Shown: piece after piece, positions 1 through 8,345 of the stretch
How positions within the stretch are numbered: the stretch's first letter is position 1
Layout of the letters: each line of letters begins with the position of its first letter
Assembly (NCBI GenBank): GCA_026713745.1
Contig: JAPONU010000503.1
Span: forward strand, 1-11,378
DNA: 11,378 bases
From: a bacterium
Lineage (GTDB): Bacteria > Actinomycetota > Acidimicrobiia > Acidimicrobiales > CATQHL01
Direction: 5' to 3'
Position numbers and translations under genes: made by a program
Notes under the pieces: model-generated
Database searches by the model: none
Told to the model about the DNA's origin: nothing
What the model saw: only the letters and a program-made list of their open reading frames with translations

Positions 1-624
1 CATGGCCGGCAGCACCACGTGCCAGAAGAGCCGGAACGCCTTGGCTCCGTCCACCACCGCCGCCTCTAGTTGGTCGCCCTCGGTGGCCAGCAGCCCGGCC
101 AGCAGGATCAGGAACATGAACGGGCCCCACTGCCAGGCATCCGCGAGGATGATCACGACGGGTGCCAGCGACGGGTCGCTGAGCCACTGGAGGTTGACGT
201 CACCCGGCCACAGCAGGCTGAGGATCTGGTTCAGGAACCCGAAGCTGTTGTTGAACGCCATACGGGCGGTGAAGCCCACCACCACGGGGGCGATCATCAT
301 GGGCACCAGGATCCCGGTGGCCACCCAGCGGACCCGCTGGTAGGCGGTCCAGAACAGCAACGCCATCACGAGGCCGAACAGGAACTCCAGCACGAGCGCC
401 GAGGAGGCGATGATCAGCGTCTGCTCGACGGAGTTGATGAACCGCTCGTCGTCGAAGAGCAAGTCCCGGAAGTTGTCGAAGCCGATGAAAGGTCGCACCG
501 GGCGTGTGACCTTCCAGGTGTGCAGGCTGATGTAGACGGCGTAGCCGAAGGGGTATGCGGTGAGCCCCAGAAGGAGCAGCACCGCCGGCGCCACGAAGAG
601 CCAGCGGCTGCGCGGCCGCCGCAG
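1..624 (-). CDS. ABC transporter permease, MalF/UgpA type (partial, C-terminus beyond window)
   Basis: Inner-membrane permease of a carbohydrate-type (CUT1-like) ABC importer, expected to pair with a second permease outside the window. The minus frame is open from the window edge back to the stop of the solute-binding gene. A basic stretch (RRPRSRW) precedes a first membrane segment (FVAPAVLLLLGLTAYPFGY), followed by the usual 'FIGFDNFRDLL' periplasmic segment, further hydrophobic segments, and the ATPase-contacting EAA loop near the edge (EAAVVDGAKAFRLFWHVVLP, about 4-63). Roughly the last quarter of a ~300-residue family member is missing. The start is unclear: no ATG, GTG or TTG lies in any minus frame between the upstream stop (730-732) and GTG 594-592, which already falls inside the first membrane segment. 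I placed it at CTG 624-622, which gives a normal N-terminus; ATC 726-724 is another possibility. Family assignment is firm, start is weak. Confidence 0.85.
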   Translation of the reverse strand, partial: MRRPRSRWLFVAPAVLLLLGLTAYPFGYAVYISLHTWKVTRPVRPFIGFDNFRDLLFDDERFINSVEQTLIIASSALVLEFLFGLVMALLFWTAYQRVRWVATGILVPMMIAPVVVGFTARMAFNNSFGFLNQILSLLWPGDVNLQWLSDPSLAPVVIILADAWQWGPFMFLILLAGLLATEGDQLEAAVVDGAKAFRLFWHVVLPAM

Positions 625-729
625 GGCTCGGCTGCGGCGCCGGGCGCGCCGACCCCCGAGCCCCGCAGGGCCCGGGGGTGCGGCTACGTCAGCCGGCGCC
701 GCTACAGCAGCGGTTTCCGGTTCGATGGC

Positions 730-2307
730 CTAGCCGGCGATCGAAGCCAGGAAGTTCTGCCAGACCTGCAGTTGCTCCTCGCGCCCGTAGCTGTCGGTGA
801 TCTCGTCCCACGCTTCAGCGGCGTCGTCCAGGGCCTCCTGGGGCGACTTCTGGCCGGTGAGAGCGTTGGCGAGCTCGATCTCGAGCGCCTGGGCGTACTC
901 GCCGTAGCCGGGCATCACCGGGTCGGGAACGGCCTGGGCCAGGTTCGCCTTCTGGGCATCCAGGTAGTCGCCCGCGCCCGGGAAGATCTCCGCCATCGAC
1001 GGGTCGGCGAAGATGGATGCCCGCACCACGTCGGTGTTGCCGCCCAGGTTACTGTTCGCCTGGATCAGGTTCTCCGGGCTGGTGAACCACTGCGTGTACA
1101 GGTAGGCGGCCTCCTTGTTGACGTCGGAGTAGTTCGACACGAGGATCGTGTAGCCGGGCGCCGACATGGACCTCTGGTTGACCTGCCCGTCCACGACGTA
1201 TCCGGGCACGGTGGCGTAGCCCCACTTGCCAACGGTGGAGGACGTCTCCGGGTCGTTGGCGTTCTTGCCCGCCGCCGGCCAGGTGATGTTGGAGAAGGCG
1301 GTGCCGCTGGTCATGGCCTCCACCGTCTCCACGTAGCCGTAGCTCAGCGCGTCGGGCGACATGACGGCTTCCATGGCGATCATGTCCTCGAGCGCCTGCA
1401 CACCCGCCGGGCTGTTGACGGCGGCCGACATGTCGTCGTTGAAGTAGGTGCCACCGCCTGACCAGAGTCGCTGCCAGAACCACCAGTAGTTGACGGCGGT
1501 GATGCGCCACTCGGCGGCGCCGTACAGATTGTCCTCGGGCCGCGTGAAGAACTCCAACACCTCCATGTACTCGTCGTAGGTCACCGGCACGGTCAGCTCC
1601 CGGCCGTACTGCTCGGCGAATGCCGCCTGCTCGGCCGGGTCCTCCAGCAGGTCCTTGCGGTAGTAGAAGATGAACACGTCGCCGTCGGTGGGCAGGCCCA
1701 CGAAGCGCCCGTTGTACTGCGAGGCGGTGTGGCTGATCGGGAAGATGAAGTCCTCGATGTCCGGGTCGTACTTCTCCACCCACTCGGTCACGTCGACGAG
1801 GTAGCCGGCGTTGTCGAGGTCGCCGAGGCGGTTGGTCTCCACGAGCACGACGTCGTAGGTGCCGGCCTCGGTGGCGGCGTCGGCGAGGACCTTGCTGGCG
1901 TACTCCCCGTACGGCGCCTTCTGGATGTCCAGTTTGATGCCGGACTGGGCCTCGAAGGCGTCCTTGGTGACCTCCGGCCCCAGGATCGACAGATCCTCGG
2001 TGAAGACCGTGATCGTGGTGTCCGCCGGCAGGTTCAGCGCCTTGATCCCGGCAATGGCCCGCGTGGCGGGCGTGTCCTCGCCCACGTCATCGCCCATGTC
2101 GTCCGCGGGTGGCGGCGGGGGCGGCTCGTCCGCGGGTGGCGGAGGCGGTGGCTCATCCGCCGGTGGCGGCGGGGGCGGCTCCGGCTCTGCGGCCGGGGGC
2201 GGGGGTGCCGGCGCCGCCGTGGAGTCGTCGTCATCGCCCCCACAGGCGGCTGCAATCAGGCTGAACGCTGCAAGCAGCGCCAATAGCACGGACAGGTGTC
2301 GTCTCAT
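730..2307 (-). CDS. Extracellular solute-binding protein family 1, lipoprotein
   Basis: Substrate-binding lipoprotein of the ABC importer whose permease follows. Residues 1-22 are a lipoprotein signal peptide: basic MRRH, a hydrophobic core, then lipobox IAAAC with acylated Cys22. A linker of about 60 residues follows: acidic GGDDDD, then three 9-residue units of PPPPPPADE type. The mature domain starts near 'DTTITVFTEDL' and shows family 1 traits such as 'GTYDVVLVETNRLGDLD', 'FVGLPTDGDVFIFYYRKDLL', an aromatic patch (NYWWFWQRLW) and the late 'YLYTQWFTSPENL'. The total of 525 residues is long for the family because of the linker. GGGGGAAG lies just upstream of ATG 2307. SBP then permease is the usual CUT1 order. 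The ligand cannot be read from sequence; sugars are typical, but the catabolic neighbours allow polyols, glycosides or other small polar substrates. Confidence 0.92.
   Translation of the reverse strand: MRRHLSVLLALLAAFSLIAAACGGDDDDSTAAPAPPPPAAEPEPPPPPPADEPPPPPPADEPPPPPPADDMGDDVGEDTPATRAIAGIKALNLPADTTITVFTEDLSILGPEVTKDAFEAQSGIKLDIQKAPYGEYASKVLADAATEAGTYDVVLVETNRLGDLDNAGYLVDVTEWVEKYDPDIEDFIFPISHTASQYNGRFVGLPTDGDVFIFYYRKDLLEDPAEQAAFAEQYGRELTVPVTYDEYMEVLEFFTRPEDNLYGAAEWRITAVNYWWFWQRLWSGGGTYFNDDMSAAVNSPAGVQALEDMIAMEAVMSPDALSYGYVETVEAMTSGTAFSNITWPAAGKNANDPETSSTVGKWGYATVPGYVVDGQVNQRSMSAPGYTILVSNYSDVNKEAAYLYTQWFTSPENLIQANSNLGGNTDVVRASIFADPSMAEIFPGAGDYLDAQKANLAQAVPDPVMPGYGEYAQALEIELANALTGQKSPQEALDDAAEAWDEITDSYGREEQLQVWQNFLASIAG
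2101..2181. repeat. 27-bp tandem repeat (3 copies) coding a Pro-rich linker
   Basis: Three head-to-tail 27-bp units (2101-2127, 2128-2154, 2155-2181) inside the solute-binding protein gene. The first two differ at a few bases and the third at a few more. The period is a multiple of three, so each unit adds nine residues (PPPPPPADE type) between the lipid anchor and the binding domain. Copy-number change would alter tether length without breaking the frame. Confidence 0.9.
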
Positions 2308-2382
2308 TGTTCTTCCCCCAATGCGTCTTGACGACGGAATGACGAGGTCGACTGTCGGACCCCGCTCGGCGACACACTGTAG

Positions 2383-2400
2383 CCGCGACGAATGGCGCGG
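2383..2400. repeat. Small inverted repeat between P450 and solute-binding gene
   Basis: CCGCG (2383-2387) and CGCGG (2396-2400) could pair around an 8-nt loop, just past the P450 stop. There is no T-run on either strand, so it is a poor intrinsic terminator. It could slow or process a common transcript, or be chance in GC-rich DNA. The 111-bp gap (2308-2418) contains no gene and I see no convincing promoter in it. Confidence 0.3.
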
Positions 2401-2418
2401 TCCCCAAACCGTCGGCCG

Positions 2419-3618
2419 TCAGAACGACCGCGGAATGGGCGTGAACGTAGCGGGGATGTGGGCCCGGCCGTAGAGGATGCCGACGCTGTTGGGCCACGCG
2501 ATCTGCTCGTGCAGGACGGAGTAGTCGCCGAGGCGGCGCAGGGGCTCGGCGAGCACGACCCGCATCTCCACCCGGGCAAGGTGAGAGCCGAGACAGCGGT
2601 GGCCGCCCACGCCGAAGGTGAGATGACGGTTGGGCCGTCGGTCCAGCACCATCTCATCGGGGCGGTCGAACGCCTCCGGATCGCGGTTGGCCGAGCCCCA
2701 GAGCAGGAAGACCGTCTCGCCGGCGGCGATCGGGCAGCCGCCGATGGCGATGTCGCGGGTCACAGTGCGGGCGAAACCCTGCACGGGAGCCTCGAAGCGC
2801 AGGAACTCGTCGACGGCTGCCGGCATGAGATCGGGACCTGCGACAAGGCTGCTGCGCTCGTCAGGGTGTTGCTCCAGGTACAACAGGGCGCTGCCGATGG
2901 CGGCCATCGTGGTGTCGAACCCGCCGATGGTGACCATCATCAGCAGGTCCACCACCTCGTCGCGGCGGAGGGTTCCCTCGCCCTCGAGGCCGAGCAGGTG
3001 GGTGATCATGTCGTCGCGGGGCTCGACGGCGCGTGCGGCCACCTCGGCGGCGAAGCGCTCGCGGATGGCCCAGACGCCTTCCCGTGCGGACTCGTGGCGA
3101 GGATCATCGGTGGGATAGGCGATCAGGTCGTGCAGCGGCTCGGCCAGGATCGCCCAGTCCTCCGGCGGCAGGCCCATCAACTCCAGCGTGGTCATGGCCG
3201 GAACCGGAGCGGCCAGGTCGGTGATCAGATCGCAGCGTCCCGCCTCGATGAAGGCGTCGATGGCCGTCGTCGTGAAGCGCCGGATCTCGGACTCCATGGC
3301 CTCTGCGGCACGCTGCGTGAAGTACGGAAACAGCGCCGAGCGGTATCGCTGCAGGTCGGGCGGGTCGGCGTTCAGCGGGATCAGGCGCCCTACCCCGGTG
3401 GCCGGCAGCACCACCTCGCGGTCCGAGGAGAACGTCTCGTCGTCGCGGGCCGCGTCCCACACGTCCTCGTAGCGGGAGAGCACATAGAACCCGCCATAGG
3501 TCTCCGAGTAGACCACTCTCGCCTCGCGCAGACCGTCGTAGATGCTCCACGGATCGTGGGCGAACGCAGTCGAGTGGTGATCGAAGTGGACGACCGGGCA
3601 TCCCGCTGGTTCATCCAT
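2419..3618 (-). CDS. Cytochrome P450 (bacterial class I type)
   Basis: Soluble haem-thiolate monooxygenase that would hydroxylate an organic substrate using O2 and electrons from a ferredoxin. The 399 residues are normal for a bacterial P450 and there is no membrane anchor. Visible signatures: the C-helix region 'LNADPPDLQRYR' (83-93), I-helix oxygen-activation motif GGFDTT (232-237), K-helix ExxR at E271-R274 (EFLR), and the haem loop FGVGGHRCLG (335-344) with ligand Cys342. The ATG at 3618 gives the usual short N-terminus; GGAG lies about 13 nt upstream, so the ribosome binding site is weak. A 7Fe ferredoxin gene lies 142 bp upstream on the same strand and is a natural redox partner; no ferredoxin reductase is in the window. 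Placement with GMC and FAD oxidoreductases suggests it makes an alcohol that they oxidise. CYP subfamily and substrate are not assignable by eye. Confidence 0.96.
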   Translation of the reverse strand: MDEPAGCPVVHFDHHSTAFAHDPWSIYDGLREARVVYSETYGGFYVLSRYEDVWDAARDDETFSSDREVVLPATGVGRLIPLNADPPDLQRYRSALFPYFTQRAAEAMESEIRRFTTTAIDAFIEAGRCDLITDLAAPVPAMTTLELMGLPPEDWAILAEPLHDLIAYPTDDPRHESAREGVWAIRERFAAEVAARAVEPRDDMITHLLGLEGEGTLRRDEVVDLLMMVTIGGFDTTMAAIGSALLYLEQHPDERSSLVAGPDLMPAAVDEFLRFEAPVQGFARTVTRDIAIGGCPIAAGETVFLLWGSANRDPEAFDRPDEMVLDRRPNRHLTFGVGGHRCLGSHLARVEMRVVLAEPLRRLGDYSVLHEQIAWPNSVGILYGRAHIPATFTPIPRSF

Positions 3619-3678
3619 CCGGCGGGCTGACTCCGGCGAGAGAGGCGGGCAGGCGCACGATCAGCGAGCGTACGCGAC

Positions 3679-3700
3679 GCCGCCGGCGCCGGCAGGCGGC
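3679..3700. repeat. GC-rich inverted repeat downstream of ferredoxin gene
   Basis: GCCGCC (3679-3684) pairs with GGCGGC (3695-3700) around a 10-nt loop that contains the palindrome GGCGCC. It lies in the 142-bp gap between the ferredoxin stop and the P450 start. No T-tract follows on the minus strand, so it may act as a processing or attenuation hairpin rather than a full terminator. Nothing else recognisable is in this gap. Confidence 0.3.
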
Positions 3701-3760
3701 ACCCTGCGGAGTCCGAGATGAGACTCGCTGAGCGCCCGGGGAGATGGGTCGAGCGCCGGT

Positions 3761-4086
<326 letters not shown>

Positions 4087-4090
<4 letters not shown>

Positions 4091-4506
4091 GGTGCCTCCC
4101 GGTAGCCGGGGTGGCGCTCGTAGACCCGCTCCAGCATGTCCAGGTAGTCGGGTTCGGCAGCCACGGTCAGGGGGCTGGGTTCCTGGCCGGGATAGCCGAT
4201 GAGGTCACGCACCTGCGGGCTGAGGTAGTAGGCGCCCACCACAACGGTCGACAGCACGGCGAAGTCGTCGGGCCGATCGGCCGCAAGGCACCGCACGTAG
4301 GCATCCGCGGCGTCGGAGGGCGCCTCGTCGAGCAGCGCCAGCAGCGGTGCCGCAAGGACGGGTGCCGCCTCCAGGCAGCGGTCCAGCAGTTCGCCTGCCA
4401 CACCGACCCTCGAGGCGGCGGGCATGCCGCATCCCTCGGCGATCAGCACATCGGCCAGTCCGGCGAGCACCGACCGCTGCGCCGCGGTGGGACTCGGGGC
4501 GCTCAT
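4087..4506 (-). CDS. Gluconate 2-dehydrogenase subunit 3-like small partner of GMC oxidoreductase
   Basis: About 139 residues, resembling the small subunit family of membrane gluconate and related sugar/polyol dehydrogenases. The N-terminal helix 'RSVLAGLADVLIAEGCGMP' and the late 'VVGAYYLSPQVRDLIGYPGQEP' segment match that family's layout (a 'L..LAD.LIP' helix and a terminal aromatic 'IGYPG' box). The gene sits directly downstream of the GMC gene, as this family normally does, and overlaps the ferredoxin start by 4 nt. I chose ATG 4506 because it begins at a typical N-terminus; an in-frame GTG at 4536 would add ten residues. Neither has a clear ribosome binding site. Unlike periplasmic homologues I see no Tat or Sec signal, so the complex is probably cytoplasmic. 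The similarity is judged by eye and is moderate. Confidence 0.75.
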
Positions 4507-4588
4507 CGAGCACCAATACCGGGTGCCCCGCAACACTGCCGGCGCCGGGGCGGCGACGCCGGCAGCGCCGTGTCCGGGAGCCGGTGGC

Positions 4589-6262
4589 TCACAGGGGAAC
4601 CTCCTGGGAGGAGCGCTCGTCGATCATGTGCTCGGTGACGCGGAGGGCGTTGGCCATGATCGTGGCCGTGGGGTTGGCAGACCCGCCGGTTACGAAGACG
4701 CCGCCGTCGATCACGTAGAGGTTGGGCACGTCGTGGCTGCGGCACCAGCGGTCAACCACCGAGGTGGCGGGATCATCGCCCATCCGGGTGGTGCCGAGCA
4801 CGTGGCCGATACCGGTGGGCCAGAGGCCGCGCACCATCACCGAGGTGGCTCCGGCCGCCTCGGCGGCCTCGACGGCACGCGCCACGTTGAAGTCCAGCAT
4901 CCGTCGCGCGTTCTCCGAGAGCCGGTATTCGATGCGGGCAGCCGGCAGCCCCGAGGAATCGCAGACTTCGTCGTCGAGGATCACCCGGTTGTGCTCCTCG
5001 GGGAGGTCCTCCGCCTGGATCCCCCAGGCGAACGCGTGCCCGAACACCTCTGCGGCGGCCCGGTGGAAGTTCTCACCCCAGAGAGCCTCGAAGCCCGCGA
5101 GGCGGTGCGCATCGTGATACTCCCCCACCGCAAACATCGGCCCGCCGTGCGGCATGACCATCCACTTGGCGCCGCGCACGAAGTCCCGGTCGGGATGCGT
5201 CTCGGCGAACTGTAAGGAGTAGATGTTCTGTCCCCAGGGGCCCTGCCAACTCTCGAGGGACTCCTCGCACACCGCCGTGACGGTCCGGTACGGGTGCTGC
5301 ATGAGGCGGCGACCGACCAAGCCCGAGGAGTTGGCGAGACCGTCGGGGAAGCGCGCCGAGGCGGAGAGCAGCAGCAGGCGGGCGGTGCCCACGGCGTTGG
5401 CGGCAAGGACCACCACGCGCGCCCGCTGCAGATGTTCGACCCCGTCGCTGTCGAGGTACGCGGCACCGATCGCCCGGCCCCGATCGTCGAGGGGGATCTC
5501 CGCCACCCGGGCGCCGGTGACGAGCCGGGCGCCGGCCGCCAGTGCCCGGGGCCAGTGCGTGAGCGACGGCGTGGCCTTGGCGTTCTCGGGGCAGCCCGTC
5601 ATGCAGGTGCCGCGCCGCTGGCAGGCCTGCAAGGCACCGTGGCGCCGCGAGGCGATGGCATTCGCTCCCGGCCACCAGTGCCAGCCGAGGCGGTCCATGC
5701 CGCGGGCCGCCGCCATACCCACCTTGCCGATGGGGACCGGGGGGTTGGGATAGGCGGCCATCTCGGGCAGGGCGGGGTCGTCCGCCAAGCCGGACACCGA
5801 CAGGTCGCGGGCCACCCGGCCGTATTGGTCGGCCAACTCCGCCCACGTGATCGGCCAGTCGTCGGCCACGCCGTCCAGTGAACGCACCTTGAAGTCCGAT
5901 GCCAGCAGCGGCTGCCACATGGCCGCCCACTGCACCAATCCCCCGCCCACACCGTTGTACATGACCGGGCGGACATCCGCCTCGCCGGTGAGCGGGTAGT
6001 CGGCGGGGTTGCGGCGGGCCACCGGGTCGGGATTCCAGCGCTGGACCCAGGCCAGTTCGGCCTCCGGCGTGGCGCTCATGTAGTCCGCCGTGTGCACCCA
6101 GTCGCCCTGCTCGAGGCAGATCACCCTGAAACCGGCGCCGGCGAGGCGGGCGGCGGCCACCGACCCGGAGGCGCCGGAACCGACGATCAGCACGTCGGCT
6201 ACCGAGTTCTCGCCGGAGGCGGGGGCGGCCTGCCGCTCGAGATCCGGGCGCATTGGCTGCAT
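4589..6262 (-). CDS. GMC-family FAD oxidoreductase (gluconate 2-dehydrogenase large-subunit-like)
   Basis: Flavoprotein of 557 residues expected to oxidise an alcohol or polyol to a carbonyl. The FAD-binding Rossmann motif GSGASG is at 28-33, with the acidic strand end in 'VICLEQGDW' (Glu about 51). 'MYNGVGGGLVQWAAMWQP' near 100-117 is the conserved GMC loop. A Cys-containing segment (CQRRGTCMTGCPENAK) matches the sub-family of gluconate and sorbose-type dehydrogenases. The C-terminal GMC domain has GIGHVLGTTRMG and 'GGSANPTATIMANALR', giving His487 and Asn530 as the likely catalytic pair. No signal peptide or membrane segment is seen. Two starts are possible: ATG 6262 (GAGG only 2 nt away) or ATG 6253 (GAGG about 11 nt away). 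It heads the minus-strand cluster, diverges from the XRE-cupin gene, and has the small subunit just downstream. Substrate unknown. Confidence 0.93.
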   Translation of the reverse strand: MQPMRPDLERQAAPASGENSVADVLIVGSGASGSVAAARLAGAGFRVICLEQGDWVHTADYMSATPEAELAWVQRWNPDPVARRNPADYPLTGEADVRPVMYNGVGGGLVQWAAMWQPLLASDFKVRSLDGVADDWPITWAELADQYGRVARDLSVSGLADDPALPEMAAYPNPPVPIGKVGMAAARGMDRLGWHWWPGANAIASRRHGALQACQRRGTCMTGCPENAKATPSLTHWPRALAAGARLVTGARVAEIPLDDRGRAIGAAYLDSDGVEHLQRARVVVLAANAVGTARLLLLSASARFPDGLANSSGLVGRRLMQHPYRTVTAVCEESLESWQGPWGQNIYSLQFAETHPDRDFVRGAKWMVMPHGGPMFAVGEYHDAHRLAGFEALWGENFHRAAAEVFGHAFAWGIQAEDLPEEHNRVILDDEVCDSSGLPAARIEYRLSENARRMLDFNVARAVEAAEAAGATSVMVRGLWPTGIGHVLGTTRMGDDPATSVVDRWCRSHDVPNLYVIDGGVFVTGGSANPTATIMANALRVTEHMIDERSSQEVPL

Positions 6263-6327
6263 CGCCTCAGGCCCGCTGCCGCGACATCAGCATATTGAAA
6301 TACTATACTTTAGTGAAGGAGCCTGTA
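6263..6327. promoter_or_regulatory. Divergent promoter/operator region, AT-rich island
   Basis: The 65-bp gap between the divergent GMC and regulator genes contains the clearest AT-rich block of the window (about 6291-6316). For the plus strand, GCGACA (6281-6286, 4 of 6 bases of TTGACA) and TATACT (6304-6309) are 17 nt apart, a plausible sigma-70-type promoter with a very short leader. TATAGT on the minus strand (6307-6302) could be the -10 of the left arm. A partial dyad with AAA/TTT arms spans 6298-6311 and overlaps both -10 boxes, a fitting operator position for the adjacent regulator. Confidence 0.6.
6315..6321 (+). promoter_or_regulatory. Ribosome binding site deciding the regulator start
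   Basis: GAAGGAG ends 6 nt before ATG 6328. It favours this start over an upstream in-frame TTG at 6253, which would overlap the divergent gene and its promoter. Confidence 0.75.
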
Positions 6328-6969
6328 ATGCACCCCACCGCGCACGATAGCGACGCCCTGCGCTGGCACTCGCCAGGATCCGCCGCTCCTGCGGCCGGGG
6401 CGGAGCGACCCCCGCTCACCGTGCAGACCGTCGGCAACGAGATCAAGCGGCTGCGCAAGCTGCGGGGCAGGACGCTGGAGCAGCTCGCGACCCAGGCGGG
6501 TGTGAGCGCCGGGCTGCTCTCACAGGTGGAACGCGGCCAGGGAAATCCGTCGTTCAACACGCTCGTGCAGGTGGCGCACGCTCTGGGCATCCCGGTGGCC
6601 CGGCTGATGGCCGGCGAGCAACTCTCCTCACCGGTCGTGCGGCGCACGGAACGGCGGCGCCTGAACCTGGGCGCCAACGACCATCCGGTCCTCATGGAGT
6701 TGCTCACATCGCGCCTCGACAGCGCGCTGGAGGCCATCCGCATCGTGGCCGAACCGGGCTACTCCACCGAGGACACCCCCTTCGTGCACGACGGCGAGGA
6801 GTTCGGCATAGTGCTGGAGGGCACTCACGCCGTGAATGTCGGCGGCGCCCACTACGTGCTGCAGGCAGGCGACTCGATCTCCTACAGCTCCACCATCCCC
6901 CACTGGTACGAGAACCCGGGCGACGTCACGTCGGTGTCGCTGTGGGTCGTGACGCCGCCGAGCTTCTGA
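6328..6969 (+). CDS. XRE-family transcriptional regulator with C-terminal cupin domain
   Basis: 213-residue DNA-binding regulator that probably senses a pathway metabolite. After a disordered N-terminus (1-30), an XRE helix-turn-helix fills about 35-91: 'VGNEIKRLRKLRGRTLEQLA', then recognition helix 'VSAGLLSQVERGQGNPSFNT'. A cupin_2 barrel occupies about 135-205, with HDGEEFGIVLEG (His154, Glu157, Glu158), 'LQAGDSISYSSTIPHWYENPG' split across the second cupin motif, and His192. This layout is typical of SutR/PuuR-type regulators that control neighbouring catabolic genes. Position next to a 65-bp divergent promoter region suggests it controls both arms and itself. Its stop is 3 nt before the FAD oxidoreductase start, so the two are probably co-transcribed. 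Whether it activates or represses cannot be told. Confidence 0.95.
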   Translation: MHPTAHDSDALRWHSPGSAAPAAGAERPPLTVQTVGNEIKRLRKLRGRTLEQLATQAGVSAGLLSQVERGQGNPSFNTLVQVAHALGIPVARLMAGEQLSSPVVRRTERRRLNLGANDHPVLMELLTSRLDSALEAIRIVAEPGYSTEDTPFVHDGEEFGIVLEGTHAVNVGGAHYVLQAGDSISYSSTIPHWYENPGDVTSVSLWVVTPPSF

Positions 6970-6972
6970 CCG

Positions 6973-8316
6973 ATGTGCGCCGCCGTCATCCGACCGGCCG
7001 CAGACGCCCCCGTCGTGGCCCGCAGCGATGTCGTCGTGGTGGGTGGCGGACCGGCGGGACTGGCCGCAGCCGTCGCCGCTGCCCGCAACGGGGCGAGCGT
7101 CACCCTGCTGGAGCGCTATGCCTACCTCGGAGGTCTGGCAGCGGGCGGCATGGTCCTCGTGCTCGACGACTTCGCCGACGGGGCGACCGAGATCACCGTC
7201 CGCGGTATCGCCCAGGAGATGGTGGAGCGCCTCGAGACTCGCGGGCTGGCGGTCTACCCGCCGCCCGGCGACCGCGTCCTCAGCGACGAGATGTGGCGGC
7301 GCTGGTCACGCTGGGGGCTCTTCGACCTCTACGCCAAAGGCCCGAAGAAGTCCATCGTGTACGCCGTTGCGTTCGATCCCGACGGCTGGAAACGGGTATC
7401 CAACGACCTCACCGAGGAGGCGGGAATCAACGTCCGCCTGCACTCGTGGTACTCGGCGCCGATCATGGAGGGCGACACCATCCGCGGCGTCATCTGCGAG
7501 ACCAAGACCGGCCCTCAGGCCGTCGTGGGCGACGTGGTCATCGATGCCAGCGGCGACGGCGACGTTGCCGCAGGCGCCGGGGCCCCGTTCGTGGAGGGCT
7601 CCTACATGGTCACGACGGTGTTCCGCCTCGGCAACGTGGACACCGAGACCGCCGAGCGCTTCGAATTCACCCAACCGGCCGAGTGCCACGCCGTGAACCG
7701 TGCCACACGACGCATCCTCGGAGGCTCGTGGGCGATCTGGTGGCTGAAGACGCCGCTGCCGGGGGTCGTCTGGTGCAACTGCCCGCACATGACCGGCTAC
7801 GACGGGCTCAGTGTTGAGGACCTCACCGAAGCCGACCGGGAGGGCCGCAAGAAGATCGCAGCCACCGTGGACCACGTGCGCGAGCACTATCCGGGGTTCG
7901 GGAAAGCGGTGGTGATCGACGTCGCCCCGCAGATCGGCGTGCGCCAGTCCCGTCTCATCGAGGGCGAGTACGTCGTCACCAAGGACGACGTGGTCAACCG
8001 GGTGCACTTCGCCGACAGCGTGGCCCGCGGCCGCGGCTACTACACGCCCTACCGGGCCATGCTGCCCCGGGGTGTGGAACAACTGCTGGTGGCCGGGCGG
8101 CACTACTCGGTGACACCCGAGGCTCAGAAGCTGTCCAGGGAGATCCCGCCCTGCATGTCGATGGGCGAGGCCGCGGGCGTGGCAGCGGTCGAAGCCCTCA
8201 ACACCGGCGCAACGGTTCGAGACGTGGACGTGGCGACCGTGCAACGCCGGCTGCGCGCCCAGGGCGCCGACCCCGGCGACGTCCCCTCGCCGCGGGCCCG
8301 CCTGGCAGGATCCTGA
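6973..8316 (+). CDS. FAD-dependent oxidoreductase (FAD_oxidored, PF12831-like)
   Basis: 447-residue soluble flavoprotein. The N-terminal dinucleotide-binding fold reads 'SDVVVVGGGPAGLAAAVAAA', with G24-x-G26-x-x-G29 and Glu47 ending the second strand (VTLLER). Further family marks are 'LGGLAAGGMV' after the fold, 'VVIDASGDGDVAAGAGAPF' (mid-protein, a second FAD contact), 'IGVRQSRLIEGEYVVTKDD', and the C-terminal FAD site 'LLVAGRHYSVTPEAQ' to 'PCMSMGEAAGVAAVEAL'. Members are often annotated only as FAD-dependent oxidoreductases or fumarate-reductase-like flavoproteins, so the reaction is not fixed; oxidation of a C-C or C-OH bond of the pathway intermediate is an inference. ATG 6973 follows the regulator stop by 3 nt, suggesting translational coupling. 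A 133-bp gap with a palindromic repeat follows before the CoA-transferase. Confidence 0.9.
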   Translation: MCAAVIRPAADAPVVARSDVVVVGGGPAGLAAAVAAARNGASVTLLERYAYLGGLAAGGMVLVLDDFADGATEITVRGIAQEMVERLETRGLAVYPPPGDRVLSDEMWRRWSRWGLFDLYAKGPKKSIVYAVAFDPDGWKRVSNDLTEEAGINVRLHSWYSAPIMEGDTIRGVICETKTGPQAVVGDVVIDASGDGDVAAGAGAPFVEGSYMVTTVFRLGNVDTETAERFEFTQPAECHAVNRATRRILGGSWAIWWLKTPLPGVVWCNCPHMTGYDGLSVEDLTEADREGRKKIAATVDHVREHYPGFGKAVVIDVAPQIGVRQSRLIEGEYVVTKDDVVNRVHFADSVARGRGYYTPYRAMLPRGVEQLLVAGRHYSVTPEAQKLSREIPPCMSMGEAAGVAAVEALNTGATVRDVDVATVQRRLRAQGADPGDVPSPRARLAGS

Positions 8317-8345
8317 CGTATGCCTCCCATGCGCGGCACCTGTCC

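Noticed and set aside
70..1461. Long plus-strand open frame antisense to the permease and solute-binding genes
   Set aside because: Composition is a typical GC-rich shadow (rich in Gly, Arg, His, Val) with no family signature, and the opposite strand has clear ABC transporter proteins.
2392..3630. 412-residue plus-strand open frame across the P450 gene
   Set aside because: The minus strand carries all P450 signatures; this frame is its mirror and has no motif of its own.
6253..6327. Upstream TTG start extending the XRE-cupin regulator
   Set aside because: It would overlap the GMC gene start and the promoter region; ATG 6328 has a good GAAGGAG site.
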